A stretch of 64,000 nt of DNA from Symbiodinium sp. CCMP2592 (GCA_905221615.1 CAJNDT010000133.1:1-64000); one strand, 5' to 3'. Shown: positions 45,620 to 56,655, counted from the first letter of the stretch. Notes: a model not told the origin generated them from the letters alone. Translations and numbers: made by a program.

Positions 45620-46672
45620 TCAATAAACATTGTCACCAGCTGTACCCAATTTCAAGGCAAAGCCGGAGAGCTGGTAAAAATCCCGATTTACGCACAACCG
45701 TTGGACCAACTGACTTTGTACAGAATGGCAGGTCTTGTGGTGTGCATCGGTAGGAAAGGTTGATGATTCTGTTGTCTCGCACCATGCATGCTCTGAGCAC
45801 GAACCAAAAATCAAACAACACGACTTGTTCCTCAGATCATGGGCGGCACACGCCAAAACTTCGGCAATCGGTGGTTGATGCGAAGGCCTCACATTACTGC
45901 CCCAAACTAGACACTGCGAGGACTGAATCTCACCTTCGTTGACAATGTCGCAAAACTCCCGCATGTTGACAGGAACCACGAATGTACTGGGCGATCTCCA
46001 AGATTTAGCCATGGTTTGTCGTCCACATCTGCACTGCAAAAGACTCGATTCCATCACCATGAACTGGACCATCTTGGCGTCACCATTCGAACGAGCAGAG
46101 AGCAGACTGAAAGGTCCCAAATCAGCAATACCCACACCGCATGCATGTAGCAGTTGTGCACATTCGCTAAGCGCTGCTGAACACGCCGGTTTTCCACGGT
46201 ACAACGAGAAACTTGCCAATTTTGCCATCAGGAACTGACGCAAGGACTCGGCCTCAGGAACCCACAATTGGGAATTGCTGTCGTTTTGAGTCGAGGGCAA
46301 GCGAATCTGCTGCACGACATCTTGGTCAGTTTTCATGACTTTGGGCTGTAAAGGACCTGCAGGCCGATACTGAACCTTGCGCTTCTGGTGCACCGGCACA
46401 TGAACTTTACAGTCGTTGGCATCAACGAACGGGGTAGACGTAGTTTCAGAACTATCCCGAATCTCGTCACGGCCAACCACACGAGCTGGTGGACAATTTA
46501 GCTTTGGAATCCACTTCGGTCTAGGGGCACCATCGCCCAAAACTCGGAAGCTTGCGCCAGGCATCTGGATGTTTCCGACCACAGACTCGCCACTTCTCCC
46601 ACCACTTCGATGCTGGTTCGTTTGACTGCTGCTAGAAACATGCCATATTCCAGGTGGAAAATCCAAGCTCAT
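45620..46672 (-). CDS. First ORF of the retroelement, 350 aa, function unknown
   Basis: It is the promoter-proximal ORF of the element. The first in-frame ATG is at 46672, and the frame stays open 37 codons further upstream to a TGA. The N-terminal 140 residues are polar and look disordered (SSSSQTNQHRSGGRSGESVV). From about 138 a compact domain begins (LWVPEAESLRQFLMAKLASF) with several cysteines, including CRCG (214-217). The C-terminal region is Cys/His-rich (SCCLIFGSCSEHAWC, then DAHHKTCH), a possible metal-binding site. It shares no motif that I recognise, so protease, capsid-like or zinc-binding roles are all open. After its TGA the same frame has two more stops (TGA 45521, TAG 45491) before the SR-rich ORF. 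Confidence 0.7.
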   Translation of the reverse strand: MSLDFPPGIWHVSSSSQTNQHRSGGRSGESVVGNIQMPGASFRVLGDGAPRPKWIPKLNCPPARVVGRDEIRDSSETTSTPFVDANDCKVHVPVHQKRKVQYRPAGPLQPKVMKTDQDVVQQIRLPSTQNDSNSQLWVPEAESLRQFLMAKLASFSLYRGKPACSAALSECAQLLHACGVGIADLGPFSLLSARSNGDAKMVQFMVMESSLLQCRCGRQTMAKSWRSPSTFVVPVNMREFCDIVNEGEIQSSQCLVWGSNVRPSHQPPIAEVLACAAHDLRNKSCCLIFGSCSEHAWCETTESSTFPTDAHHKTCHSVQSQLVQRLCVNRDFYQLSGFALKLGTAGDNVY

Positions 46673-46983
46673 GATGCCTCTGCTCTGGAGTGCTGCAACA
46701 ACGGTATCCAACTTTGAAGGCCTCAAGGGCAACCAACTAAGTGAAGCTTTCAAACGATTGTCGTGCAGTATGTCGACATGTCACAACAAGAAGACACCTT
46801 TAGACCGAAAAAAGCTGCAAGCGGCGAGCGGCTCCTTGCATGGACACGCGAACCATGCAAGAATTTTAACATGCATTGTCAATATTTGACGGTGCCACCA
46901 ATGTTGCGTACTGTCCAAATCCACCACACTGGTTGCACGAAGTAGATCTGGAAGCATACGAAGACATGTAACTCGAAGCGAAG

Positions 46984-47083
46984 TGGTTGCTCACGGCATC
47001 AACTGGTTGCTCAAGGCAAGAACTAGTTGCTCAGGGCAAGAACTGGTAGCTCAAGGCAAAAACTGGTTGCTCAAGGCAAGAAA
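46984..47083 (-). repeat. Five 20-bp tandem repeats in the retroelement leader
   Basis: Units TGGTTGCTCAAGGCAAGAAC start at 46984, 47004, 47024, 47044 and 47064 with one to four differences each. They lie between the right pseudo-LTR and the first ORF, in what would be the 5' leader. Confidence 0.9.
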
Positions 47084-47236
47084 TCGTGTTTACTGCACAA
47101 GCATGTCGGCCGAGGTCACAACATCAACGCTCCCACACTGTATTCGTCTCCACAACACCGTGTACTTGTGGTTCACATCACACTTGGCGCCCTCCAAGGG
47201 ATCACGACAATGACCGAATACGGAAGCATTGCCGAA

Positions 47237-47555
47237 ACACACTTCGGAATCACCCTGTTGGGGAAGGCAGATCGATACACACGGATAGCACTCAAATTTT
47301 TAAGGATTGCCAGCTGCTACGCCGAGCCCAGGCACATCCTCATGCGAACCCCCAGCTGCCACACTGAGCCCAGGAGCATCCGCATGACAGAATGAAGATA
47401 CAGGTACGTTTACAGCACCACACCGCCAGGCTCTTCGTTGGCTGCCCCCTGACGGTGGGTGGAGCAGCCCCCTGCACTCTTCTACAATTTCAATCACACG
47501 CAGATGCAACTTCACAGAAAACCCGTGGACCAACAGGGCTTGTGCCCACACACAC
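47237..47555 (-). repeat. Right (5') pseudo-LTR, 319 bp
   Basis: Same sequence as 41205-41523, including the internal 42-bp tandem pair at 47310-47393. Its right edge continues into a longer CA run (to about 47567), consistent with insertion in a pre-existing microsatellite. Confidence 0.95.
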
Positions 47556-47567
47556 ACACACACACAC

Positions 47568-48775
47568 TCAAGGAGCTGTGAACTCGCAGTCGTAACGCAG
47601 TATGGACCTGAAGCCATCGCCCTAAGCAGCAGGCTCTGTTCTTTCCTTGAGAGTCTGAGGGTTCAGGTTTCCGGTGGAGGGAGTGTAAGGTTTTGGTTTG
47701 AGCTTAGACATTATAAAGTTTTATAGGTTTGGGGACATGTTTCTTCAGGGCTTAGGGCTGATACGCTCCGACTGCTAGCTGAGCAAAGCCGAGTTGTCCT
47801 TTAAGCCCTGAGAAAATCATTAAATTTACTATTATGGTTCTCTACAAAACCCTAAACCCTAAACCCCTAAACCCTATAGTAGGGGAAATTAAAAAGGATC
47901 CCAAAGAAAACCCAGAAAGCCAAGATCTTCAAATCATGGCGAAGTGCCGGCCTTGGCGCTGTAAAACCACTTGTCCAGCGCTTGCAGCTTGCTGGGGTCC
48001 TGGCAGCTTCAGGGTTTTCGGGTTTCGGGATTGAGGGGTTTAGGGGTTTAGGGGTTTAGGGGTTATAGGGGTTTTCGGGGTTAGGGATTTAGGGGTTTAT
48101 GGATTTAGGGTTTAGGGTTTCGGGGTTTAGGGTTTCAGGGGTTCGGGTTTGCTTTTCTACAAGTATGGGTCCGTTATTTGGGTCCTGAGAATCAGAGTCC
48201 TACTTGTTGGCCTCATGCGGATAAGGCTTGAGGGGTTCAGGATATGGGGGTTTAGAGTGATCATGTTTAGGTCTTTAGGCGTAAGGGGCTCTGGGAGGGG
48301 AGGGTTTTGGGGATGGGCTTTAGGGTGCAGGACATTCTGATTACCTTCGTAGTTGCCGTTTAGGGGTTTAGGTGTTAGGGCGTAGTGTGTAGGGCCATGA
48401 AATTCAGTTTTTTTACTTTCAAGCTTAGTGGCTTAGTCTCTGCTGCTACCGGCAGGTCAAACTGGCTCGACTTACACCTTGAACCTTGGGTAAACCCTGA
48501 ACCCAAAGCTCAAAACCATACACCCTAAACCCTGAACCCTAAACCATGCATCCCCTACAGAAGAACCTCAAGCTGCTCAGAAGCCCAAAGAAGCAGCTCT
48601 CGGCCGCTCCTTCTTTCGGTCAGCCACTCGCTGTAGCGCCTGCTCAACTCGAGGTCTCAATTCGCAAACGTTCCTATCACGTCTAGTCTGAGCAGTCCTT
48701 GTGTTGTCTTTGCCGTACTCAGTTTTCGCCTTCGCACTGTTGTACAAACATCACCAGCCCGACTTATCGTGGAAG
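47568..48775. other. Non-coding stretch with telomere-like patches
   Basis: Three CCCTAAA units lie at 47849-47873. Dense TTTAGGGG/TTTCGGGG degenerate units follow at 48010-48145 in opposite orientation. No gene is recognised. Confidence 0.55.
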
Positions 48776-48969
48776 CAGCATCAGAAGCCGCAGCGGTGAG
48801 AGTAGGACCAAGAGTAGGAGTAGTCGCAGTCGTCGCCGTCGCCTTCACCGTCGCCGTCGTAAGAGTCTTCGTCGTCTCATCGTCTCGGCGGTAGTCGTAG
48901 CAGTAGCAATAGTAGCGGAAGTAGAACAAGTAGTAGTAGCAGTAGCAGCAGAAGCAGCAGCAGCAGCAG

Positions 48970-49026
<57 letters not shown>

Positions 49027-49490
49027 CAGTAGCAGTAGTAGTGGTGATTGTGGTGGTAGTGGTATTGGTAGTAGTCGTAGTCGTAGTCGTAGTCGTGCTC
49101 GAGGTCGAGGTCGAGGTCGTATCGTCGTAGTAGTCGTCGTCGTCGTAGTAGTAGCAATAGCATCAGCAGTCGTAGTAGAAGTAGTAGCAGTAGTACCAGT
49201 AGTGATGTCAGTGGCAGTGGCAGTGGCAGTGGCATTGGCAGCTGCAGTAGCAGTAGCAGGAGCACGCGCAGCAGTAAAGTAGCGGGAGCAGGAGCAGTAC
49301 CAGTAGCAGTAGTAGTAGCAGTAGAAGTAGCCGTAGTAGTAGTGGTGGTAGTAGTAGTAGTAGCAGTAGTAGTAGTAGTAGTAGTAGCAGCAGTAGTAGT
49401 AGTAGTAGCAGTAGTAGCAGCAGTAGGGGGTAGTAGTAGCAGCAGCAGCTGTCATCGTCTTCGCCGCCCTCGTCGTCGTAGTAGTACAAA
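48776..49490. repeat. AGT/CGT/AGC trinucleotide tract
   Basis: About 700 bp of imperfect AGT, CGT and AGC trimers, with a pure AGT block at about 48970-49025 and CGAGGT hexamers near 49100. All frames are open and low in complexity. Confidence 0.95.
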
Positions 49491-49529
49491 CCCTGACCCC
49501 AAACTCCAAGTTCTGTAGCATGGCACCTC

Positions 49530-49605
49530 ATCGTATTATACAGCAATAATTCTTATGATAAATAAGCCCCTAAATAGTATAGGTCATTATTAAGGCCCCT
49601 ATGGA
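49530..49605. mobile_element. MITE family A, right-hand remnant
   Basis: A TATTATAC core remnant and the right arm AGGTCATTATTAAGGCCCCT. The left arm is lost. Confidence 0.5.
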
Positions 49606-49620
49606 AATGTAAGTTAAACC

Positions 49621-49738
49621 CTACTTGGAGGATCATGGGACTTAGTAAGTCAGGTTATAAGTACCTGAATCGGGGTTATAAGTAATTATAAGTATAGTTA
49701 CCTTACTTATAACCTAAATCCCATGATCCTTTAAGTAA
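49621..49738. mobile_element. MITE family B, copy 5
   Basis: CTACTTGGAGGATCATGGGA then CTTAGTAAG at left. ACCTAAATCCCATGATCCTT then TAAGTA at right. The inner arms are TTATAAGTA and TACTTATAA. Confidence 0.75.
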
Positions 49739-50952
49739 ACCCTAAACCACCGCCCGGCACCTCATCGTAGAGAGCTAGGGCCTCCTTCCAGCGCTGGGCG
49801 TCTGCAGAATCGAAGAGAGCCATGGCCGCTGCTGGGCGGTGGTTTAGGGTTTAGGGTTTAGGGTTTAAGTTACATTATGATAGGGGCCCTACTAGTTACC
49901 TATACTACTGGGCCTGGTGGTCTGTATGAACCCCGAAAAGGAACTGCTACGGAGCATCTAGGTAAACCAATGAAGTCACAACTCCCTGGTGCTTAGGGAA
50001 TGGGAAGTGGATCCTTATAGTAGCCCTGTACAATCCCCAATAACAGTCTCCATAGTCCATTCCCCCATTCCCTACCAACGAATGTTGTGGTGGCTGTTGT
50101 TGCTATCGCAGATGCTGTACCTGCTGTAGCTGCTGAGATGTAGCGTAGTTGCTGTTGTTGCTGCCGCTGTGGCATTCATTCTGCGGTGGTACGACTCGGA
50201 TGAGAGTTACTATCTCTGTGATTGATTAGCGAGGTATCACTAGTGTTTTGCTGATTGTATAGCTGTCGTCAGTAGCAGTAAGGCTGTTGCTGTGGAATAC
50301 AATGCCGTGGATGCTCGTTGCTTGGTGGGAATATGGTGCCTACGTTGGTTAAAGGCCCTACGCCTCAGCTAGTTCCTGGGTCTAAGGCGTCTGGCGCTCA
50401 GAGCTTCATAGCAACCCGGCACCAGCCTCACAGGACGAAGGAAAGTACCAATGTTAAGGAATCTGCCTTCCTAAGATCAGCTTTCAAGAGCATCTCTTAA
50501 CTATGCCATTAGTGAATAGCAGCTATTTGCTTTCTTGTTATGGGGCGTGACCTGGCAGTCTTCTCGCGATGGTCGAGGATTTCTTGAGGAAACCTTTGGT
50601 GGCCGGTGACTCCTGAGCTGATGCACCGACTTGGATTTCCCAGGCCCTTTGTCTCGCGGGCCCCAAGCGTTTATGGAACGCCCCTGCAAAGCCTCCATAT
50701 CAAACTCCTCATTGCCGATCCTGACAAGGAAAGCTATCTAACCCGCCCTGACAATTCTTCTGACACAATTTCCCCCAGACCATATCTCATGTGTTAAGGC
50801 TGTCACTCTTTTGCTTCCTTCATCATCTGTCGCCTCGGCAGGTGCCTCTGACTAAAACGCAACTGCGTAGCGCCCCTGCCTGAGAGGTTCGGCACAAAAA
50901 TCCCAAGCACAACCCCTGCCACCATTAGTTTTATCACTACGAACACTGTTAC

Positions 50953-50956
<4 letters not shown>

Positions 50957-51006
<50 letters not shown>
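50957..51006. repeat. CT dinucleotide microsatellite
   Basis: About 24 uninterrupted CT units. Confidence 0.95.
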
Positions 51007-51009
<3 letters not shown>

Positions 51010-51274
51010 CTATGACAATAATTAGCATCCATGCATTACCCCTCTTGAGTCCCATCAGTGCCAATTGAATTTGCTGGGGCTCAAAAACACAAAAGCTCGG
51101 TTCAGGAACATATTCTGCCCAAGGAACTGGTGGTTTTTTCTTCTTACCTAATCGTCATCCTGGAACACCTTATGATTGATGCCTAGGAATGTTCTCGTAC
51201 AGGAGCATTCCAGATTTCCTCCCCGTGCTGGGCCGAATGCACTTTACAGCTATGACAACTCGAGGGCATCTGAC

Positions 51275-51380
51275 AGGGGAGTGTTCAAAAACGGGGGTAC
51301 CTTATATTGGGGTCCTTATACTAAGGATCCTACTTTTTAGGGTACTATATTAGGGTCCCCTATATTCGGAAACTCCCATA
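51275..51380. mobile_element. MITE family C, copy 1
   Basis: The left end GGGGAGTGTTCAAAAACGGG is an imperfect inverse of the right end CCCCTATATTCGGAAACTCC. The centre TAAGGATCCTACTTTTTAGG matches the copy at 59642. Confidence 0.6.
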
Positions 51381-53337
51381 TGATGGGCTTCGAAGTCTAG
51401 TCTGACGATGCCGATCCTGGTTACAGCATCGGAACCAATGATCTGATTGAGCAAACCATGTCCCAACTTGGGGATAGGGGCTGGATTTGGGCTCTTAGTC
51501 GGCGTTGAAAGGTTTCCGACCATGGACCCTGAGTCCTACTTGATTTCTGAAGCGCTGGTTTACGGCTCAATCTGGCAACACAGCAATGGAACAACGACCA
51601 TAACACAAATTATCTTACTAGCAACAGTCATACCAAGACCCCAGTCTACTACCCTTGACTGAAACTCGCAGTGGGCACTAAGCACTGTACAGAGGGCCGA
51701 CTGGATGCCATCGGCTGAAAAGAACCTAATATCGGAGCCAAACAAACAGAATGGGCTTGAGGGTTACATCTTGTTTTAATATAGGGAACACAATCGTGGC
51801 TGGCTATTCTTTAGGCCCCTGAATTATTGCAAGCTGCAGCCTTCCCGGAACCTGGAGATCCGAGAGGATCTCAAAAAGGCACAGAAGAAGAGGATCCCTA
51901 GTTAGGGAGATGTTGTACACCAATTATGGCAGTGACCGCAGTGACCCTAAGAAATACTAGTGGTCATTATTCAAACTTCCAGATTACTCAAGCACTAAAG
52001 AAACACGTTCATGATCGCTTGGGGCATGTTATTGCTACTTCTTGACCCCTATATTGCACGGTAAACTGCTGGAGCACGAAAATCTCGGGTAACTAGGCCT
52101 TTGCTTCTGTGCAGAGTGCATCTCCACTATCGAGCTGGTCCAGAACTACGCCTTCGGCGGTAGCTCATCTCTCCAGGGATGTAAACAACCGCCGGCTCTG
52201 CGTTCTCAACACTCCCGGCAGCCTCAGCTTGGTTGCCTGGAGGTTCAGGGTTTAGGGTTTAGGGTTTAGGGTTCAATAACAAAAAGCAATCTCAAGGTGT
52301 CGTGGGAGCATGAAGCCGTGAAGAAGGCGACGGTGAAGCCTGTGCAAAACCACAAAACAGCAACCAATACCATCTGTGTGAATCATTGAAACCCTTGTTT
52401 TAAGCCCTCAACTTCTAAGCCTCTTTCACTGCCCCGAGGTCATGAAACGAAGAATGCTTGGGGGTTCTCGAACGATGTACGGCCCTGAATAACCGGAATA
52501 CGGGCTATGGGGAATATTAGCATAATATGGTCATATAAGGACCATAAGAGATACTTTACATAATATTCAAGCTCTGATGATTGTTAAAAGTTATAGTGGC
52601 GAGGAGATGCGTTCACGAAGTAGCTCACTTCGGGCCTCGGGGCGTTTAATGGCCCTTGTGTTGTGGGTTTGGGCTGACAGAGGTCCTACTTTGTCGAGTT
52701 GATGATGGGAGTCCGGTGGAAGAGCTGTTGAAACTTACATCTGGAGGTAGCTGCTGAAGACATCCCTAAACCCTAAAACCCTAGCCCTCAACCCTAAACC
52801 CCAAACCCAGAGATTCCGGCCTGCGGCAGCTGTGCCCAGAAAGTCATGCCCTGGCAGTTCGGCTCAGTTTTCCGGTTTAGGGCTTATTATGGGCTTAGGG
52901 CTCTGAAATATGGGTGTAGGGTTTTAGGGTTCACGGGTTTAGGCGGTTTAGGGTTTCGGGTTTGGGGGTTTAGGGTTTAGGGGTTTAGTTTAGGGGTTAG
53001 GGTGTAAGGTGTTTTATCTGATTAGACTATTATGTTAGTAGTGCTGCTATTCTTTTCTTGTCATTGTAGCTACAGTAGGGATTGGCATGGGCTTAGCTCT
53101 AAACGAAGCTAGACCATGACAGGGGCGACCGCAAAGCTACACATTGAAACTGGCAGGGTTCTGCAGCGGGCCTGCCACTCAGAACAACATGTACTGAACA
53201 GAGGTCCTTTCACCGCTGAAGCCGCTAAGGCCCGAGCTGGGGCAGATGGCTCCGCAAGGCCTTCGCAGCCTCACGCGACCCATAGGTCTCAGACATCCAG
53301 GAGGTTTAGGGCTTAGGAGACGTAGCCTGCAATTAGA

Positions 53338-53430
53338 TTTGGGTTTTGGGGTATACTTTTATAATTAGAATAGGGTTTTGGGGTATACCATTATGATGGA
53401 ATAGGGTTTTAGTGTATACTATTATAGTGC
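53338..53430. repeat. Tandem copies of the family A core
   Basis: AATAGGGTTTTGGGGTATAC and close variants occur two to three times at about 35-40-bp spacing, without the usual element ends. Confidence 0.6.
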
Positions 53431-53923
53431 ACAGACGATCGCACCTGGGCTAGCAGGTGTTACTAGTCGTAACAATTCCTACTTCAATAACTTCGGCTTG
53501 GATTAGCTTCAAGACTGCCCCGAGATCGCTGCAGAAGCATGTAATCGATTCCCAAGTATTCAGAATCAAAATGCAGGCGCTGCACGCCGCACCGATGGAT
53601 TAAGATTTGCATGGACAACCGGCGGCACTGCTTGCTTTGCTTGGCTCAGCCTCTCTTACAGACTTGTTGCATTTTAGGCCCTGAAGTAAACCGTTCATCC
53701 AAGCCCGAAACTCGGCCAAGTATGCTCGATGCCTCACTGATCCGAACAAAGAAGGCTTCGTCGTAGCACAGTCACAGGCTGCAGCACGCTTCTTACAGCT
53801 GACACGGCGAAGACGTCTCCACATTCGAGCAGAGCCCTTCTAAGGAACGCCGACATGAAAGTGTGTGAGTACGTTGCCGGACTGGCTGGTGCTGTACACT
53901 GTACAGGTCCCGCACACAACTTC

Positions 53924-55442
53924 TCATTTGCAAAGCGTGAAATCAAACTCAGTCTGTTTCCAACCATTGTTGGATTTTGACCTACAGGGGCGCTTCGGTG
54001 CCTGCACTGGAGATGCTGCATCAACATCTTGCTTCCTGTGAGCCTTTGTCGAGGCATTCCGCCGTCTGCGACAAGCTCTCTGCTTCTGCAAATCACGCTT
54101 TCGGGAGTGAGCCTCCTTTGCAGTAGCTCTCTCTGAGAACGAGACCTCGGTGATTAAAGGGTCCTTGTGGGCAACCAGACCGGCCAGAAACTTGTCCATG
54201 CCATGGCGACACCTCAGGGCGACGTGCAGGAGCCGTTTGTCCCGGTTAAGCACCGCCTCCTGGAGCACGTTCCCGAATGCCTCGCGCCCACAGTGCCCTC
54301 GTCCGTGTTCCAAAAGTAGAACGAGGATCCTCTCGTACCTGGCACGAGTTCGGTCCGGAAACTCCCTTCGGATCAGCAAGGCCATGTCGAGTGCGGTCTG
54401 GCCGAGGCATGTCTGAGCCTTGATGTCCACGCGGCCATCTGTCAGGAGCTCCTAGTTCATGGTTGGGATAGGATTCGAAATATACGTTTTTATTCCTTAT
54501 TGGGTTTAAGTGCCCACAAGAATGTAAAATGTTACCCAACTATGACAAAGGCTCATCCACAATTTCCGGATTCCCTGCGAGCACGGCCAAGTGGAGAGCC
54601 GTCTGGCCTGCAGCATTCGCCGAAGCCACGGCGGTAAAGCGACTGTGATTCAGTAGGAGCCTACAGGTCTCCCATCTTCCCCATGCAGTTGCAGCATGAA
54701 GGGCTGTGCAAGACTGCTCAAAGTAGTTCAACTCGTATGTGTAAAAGATATTATAAGGCATGGCGACATCTGCCACTGCATCAGCCACGCGAAAAGCTGC
54801 AAGGTCAAGCAGCGCCTTGCAAATCCGAGTCTGGCCCCATACAGCTGCATAGTGCAAGGCCGTGCACCTGTCGTAGGTGTCACCATGGAACTCCGGGACT
54901 GCATCCCACCAGGCGTCCAAGGAGTTCACCTGGCTGCCATCCCTATCTGCCTCCATGATGTACTTTGCCATCCTGACATCTCGCCGCTCTGTTGCCATAA
55001 GATCCTTCTTCTGGCAGGTCGGCCACGTGTTGAACTCGTGCTCCCGTGACTCCTTCAGAAAATCTAGAAGTCTTGGCGGCTCCTTGCGTATGACATGCAG
55101 CTCGACATGTGGCGAGCGCGCAAAGGTGTGAAGAATGCGGTCAAAGTCGCTGAGCACCACACCGCCGCAGAGAAGCTCTAGGCACTCCAAGGGCGTCCTT
55201 GCGGGCGCCTCCAACATCTCCTTCAGCTCCCTCACCGTGGTTCCAGGATCTAGAATGAAGGTTCTAATCGGAGCTCCGGTCATGGCCCAGGAGACGTCTG
55301 CACAAACCCTGTCATCACGGCTCATGGCTCTGGCCAGGGAGTCTTGCGTCCCGTAGCTAAGCTCTGCACAACTGCGACGGAACAAAATCCACCGATAGAT
55401 ATCCGTTACCTCACTCAATGCGCTGGAGGCCCACAAGCCCAT
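53924..55442 (-). CDS. Ubiquitin-like/ankyrin-repeat protein, two exons
   Basis: Exon 1 (55442-54558, 295 codons) and exon 2 (54451-53924) join in phase to a 470-aa protein. Residues about 47-120 look like a ubiquitin-like fold (TGAPIRTFILDPGTTVRELK, then LECLELLCGGVVL, then ELHVIRKEPP). Ankyrin repeats follow: CTALHYAAVWGQTRICKALL near 193, CTALHAATAWGRWETCRLLL near 245, and GQTALHLAVLAGNPEIV near 279. The next repeat continues in exon 2 as ELLTDGRVDIKAQTCLGQTA. The C-terminal 80 residues are very basic (RKRDLQKQRACRRRRNAS, APKRPCRSKS) and may direct the protein to the nucleus. Such architectures scaffold protein-protein contacts. No catalytic domain is seen. An in-frame stop lies 24 bp upstream of the ATG, so either this is the start or a further 5' exon exists. 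Confidence 0.75.
54452..54557 (-). other. 106-bp intron in the ankyrin gene, non-canonical donor likely
   Basis: Removing GATGAG...AACTAG joins GTG to GAG and restores an ankyrin repeat (NPEIV-ELLTDGRVDI). The acceptor is followed by G. A GT donor three bases earlier (ATT|GTGGAT) would also keep the frame but deletes the consensus Val. GA donors and AG|G acceptors are known in dinoflagellates. Confidence 0.65.
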
Positions 55443-55721
55443 CTCATCATGTCTAATCTCTCAGGTATACACCCTGGGCGCCTGACACCCGGCCTCTGCG
55501 GGTAATAGCACAACACAACAACAGAATCCCCAAATACTGGAAGCCTGAGGCCTTAGCCCATTTACTCTCCTTCCCCAAACCCTAAGCCCTGAAACCCTAA
55601 AACCCTAGACTAGACCCAGAAACCTAAACCCTAAAACCTAAACCCTAAATCGGCAAGACGGCCTCCGCCTGAGAGGACGTTGAGTAGCACTTGGCGCTCC
55701 TTGCGACATCCACGGCTTCGA
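55443..55721. other. Upstream region of the ankyrin gene
   Basis: No TATA-like element is evident. A CCCTAAA-type patch occupies about 55575-55650. Confidence 0.5.
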
Positions 55722-55821
55722 AGAGACTCCAATATCCCTTCATTAAGGAATATACCTTAAATCATATTAGGGATCCTACAGTTTAGGGTATATTCCTTAA
55801 TTTAGGGATATTGGAGTCTCT
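55722..55821. mobile_element. Near-perfect 100-bp palindromic element (family C-like)
   Basis: AGAGACTCCAATATCCC at the left end and GGGATATTGGAGTCTCT at the right end pair perfectly. AAGGAATATACC and GGTATATTCCTT extend the stem. The centre TTAGGGATCCTACAGTTTAG resembles that of family C. Confidence 0.75.
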
Positions 55822-56655
55822 GGGTTCGGAGGTGTAGTAGGACTCACGGGAGTGAAAGCTCTCAGGGCGCAGACACTTATGCATGGATATGTATACTCAT
55901 ATAAATATGTATAAATGTATATATACAGCACATTGTAGACACTCGTACAGAAAAACATATACATATACGTATGCATATGCAAAGGCACAAGCGTATACAT
56001 ATACATATACATATATGTATATAATAGAAATGTACTAATGTACGACCATTTGGGCTGCAGAGATAGATGGTGGCTTTGCGCTCGAGTCAGACAGACTGCA
56101 ATACTAAAATAGTAGGATGGTTCATAATGGGTCTCGCAATTTTTTGGACGAGTCCTAATTCAGGACTGAGTGCTTCTGAGCACCGGAGATGCACTTCTCA
56201 AGAATGCAAAGACACAGAGCCTGAGGTCTGCATTCCTGTTGCCGGTGACGTGTTTGAGGCGCTCACCAGTTCGTGGATCAAGGCCTGTCAAACCCATGGC
56301 AGAGAAACCCTGAACCCTGAACAGGTCCCTCAAAAACTAAACCCTCCTGTTCCAAGTCCTGATTCTACTACGTGGCAAACGAGAGCATCTAGCAGTCACA
56401 TGTGCTATCGGGAATGGGATTGCTGATACTGTTCCGAGGACGCACTACCAAACTATCCTCTTCGAACTCGATACAATATCATGCAATGAAATATGATATA
56501 TCCCAGGTACTATGACACACATATGAATAGAACGATTATGTAAACCTCTCCGCCTCGTTCCTGCATCGACAACCCTGCTGCGCCTGAACACCGAGTTGTC
56601 CAAGAACACCTCCAAGTGCTGCAAAGGTTTGCTGAAACGCTTTAGGAATTGTCGC

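Larger units (their letters stand above)
41205..47555 (-). mobile_element. Penelope-like retroelement with N-terminal GIY-YIG, apparently intact
   Basis: The element is about 6.35 kb and is read on the minus strand. Its order is right pseudo-LTR, leader with 20-bp tandem repeats, unknown 350-aa ORF, SR-rich 332-aa ORF, GIY-YIG/RT ORF of 912 aa, a 154-bp tail and the left pseudo-LTR. The two direct repeats match over 319 bp with no difference found by eye, which implies very recent insertion or homogenisation. Both outer edges lie in AC repeats. N-terminal GIY-YIG, a CxC linker, pseudo-LTRs and microsatellite insertion are the published traits of the Chlamys/Naiad clade of Penelope-like elements. 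No canonical hammerhead core (CUGANGA) was seen in the repeats, which also fits that clade. Three ORFs instead of one is unusual for Penelope-like elements. Confidence 0.85.
49739..53920. other. Non-coding stretch
   Basis: No gene is recognised in about 4.2 kb. It holds telomere-like arrays at 49841-49868, 52247-52273, 52760-52806 and 52915-52995, a CT microsatellite and a family C palindrome. At 53338-53430 the family A core TAGGGTTTTGGGGTATAC is repeated two to three times in tandem. The 66-75-codon frames at 53116 and 53600 were not called. Confidence 0.5.

Noticed and set aside
41205..47555. Interpretation as an LTR retrotransposon
   Set aside because: Direct repeats are present, but there is no integrase, protease, RNase H or gag-like zinc knuckle. 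A GIY-YIG nuclease and CxC linker are present instead, and the repeat ends lack TG...CA.
48657..49546. Frames of 112-214 codons on the AGT/CGT tract
   Set aside because: Low-complexity translations of a trinucleotide repeat.
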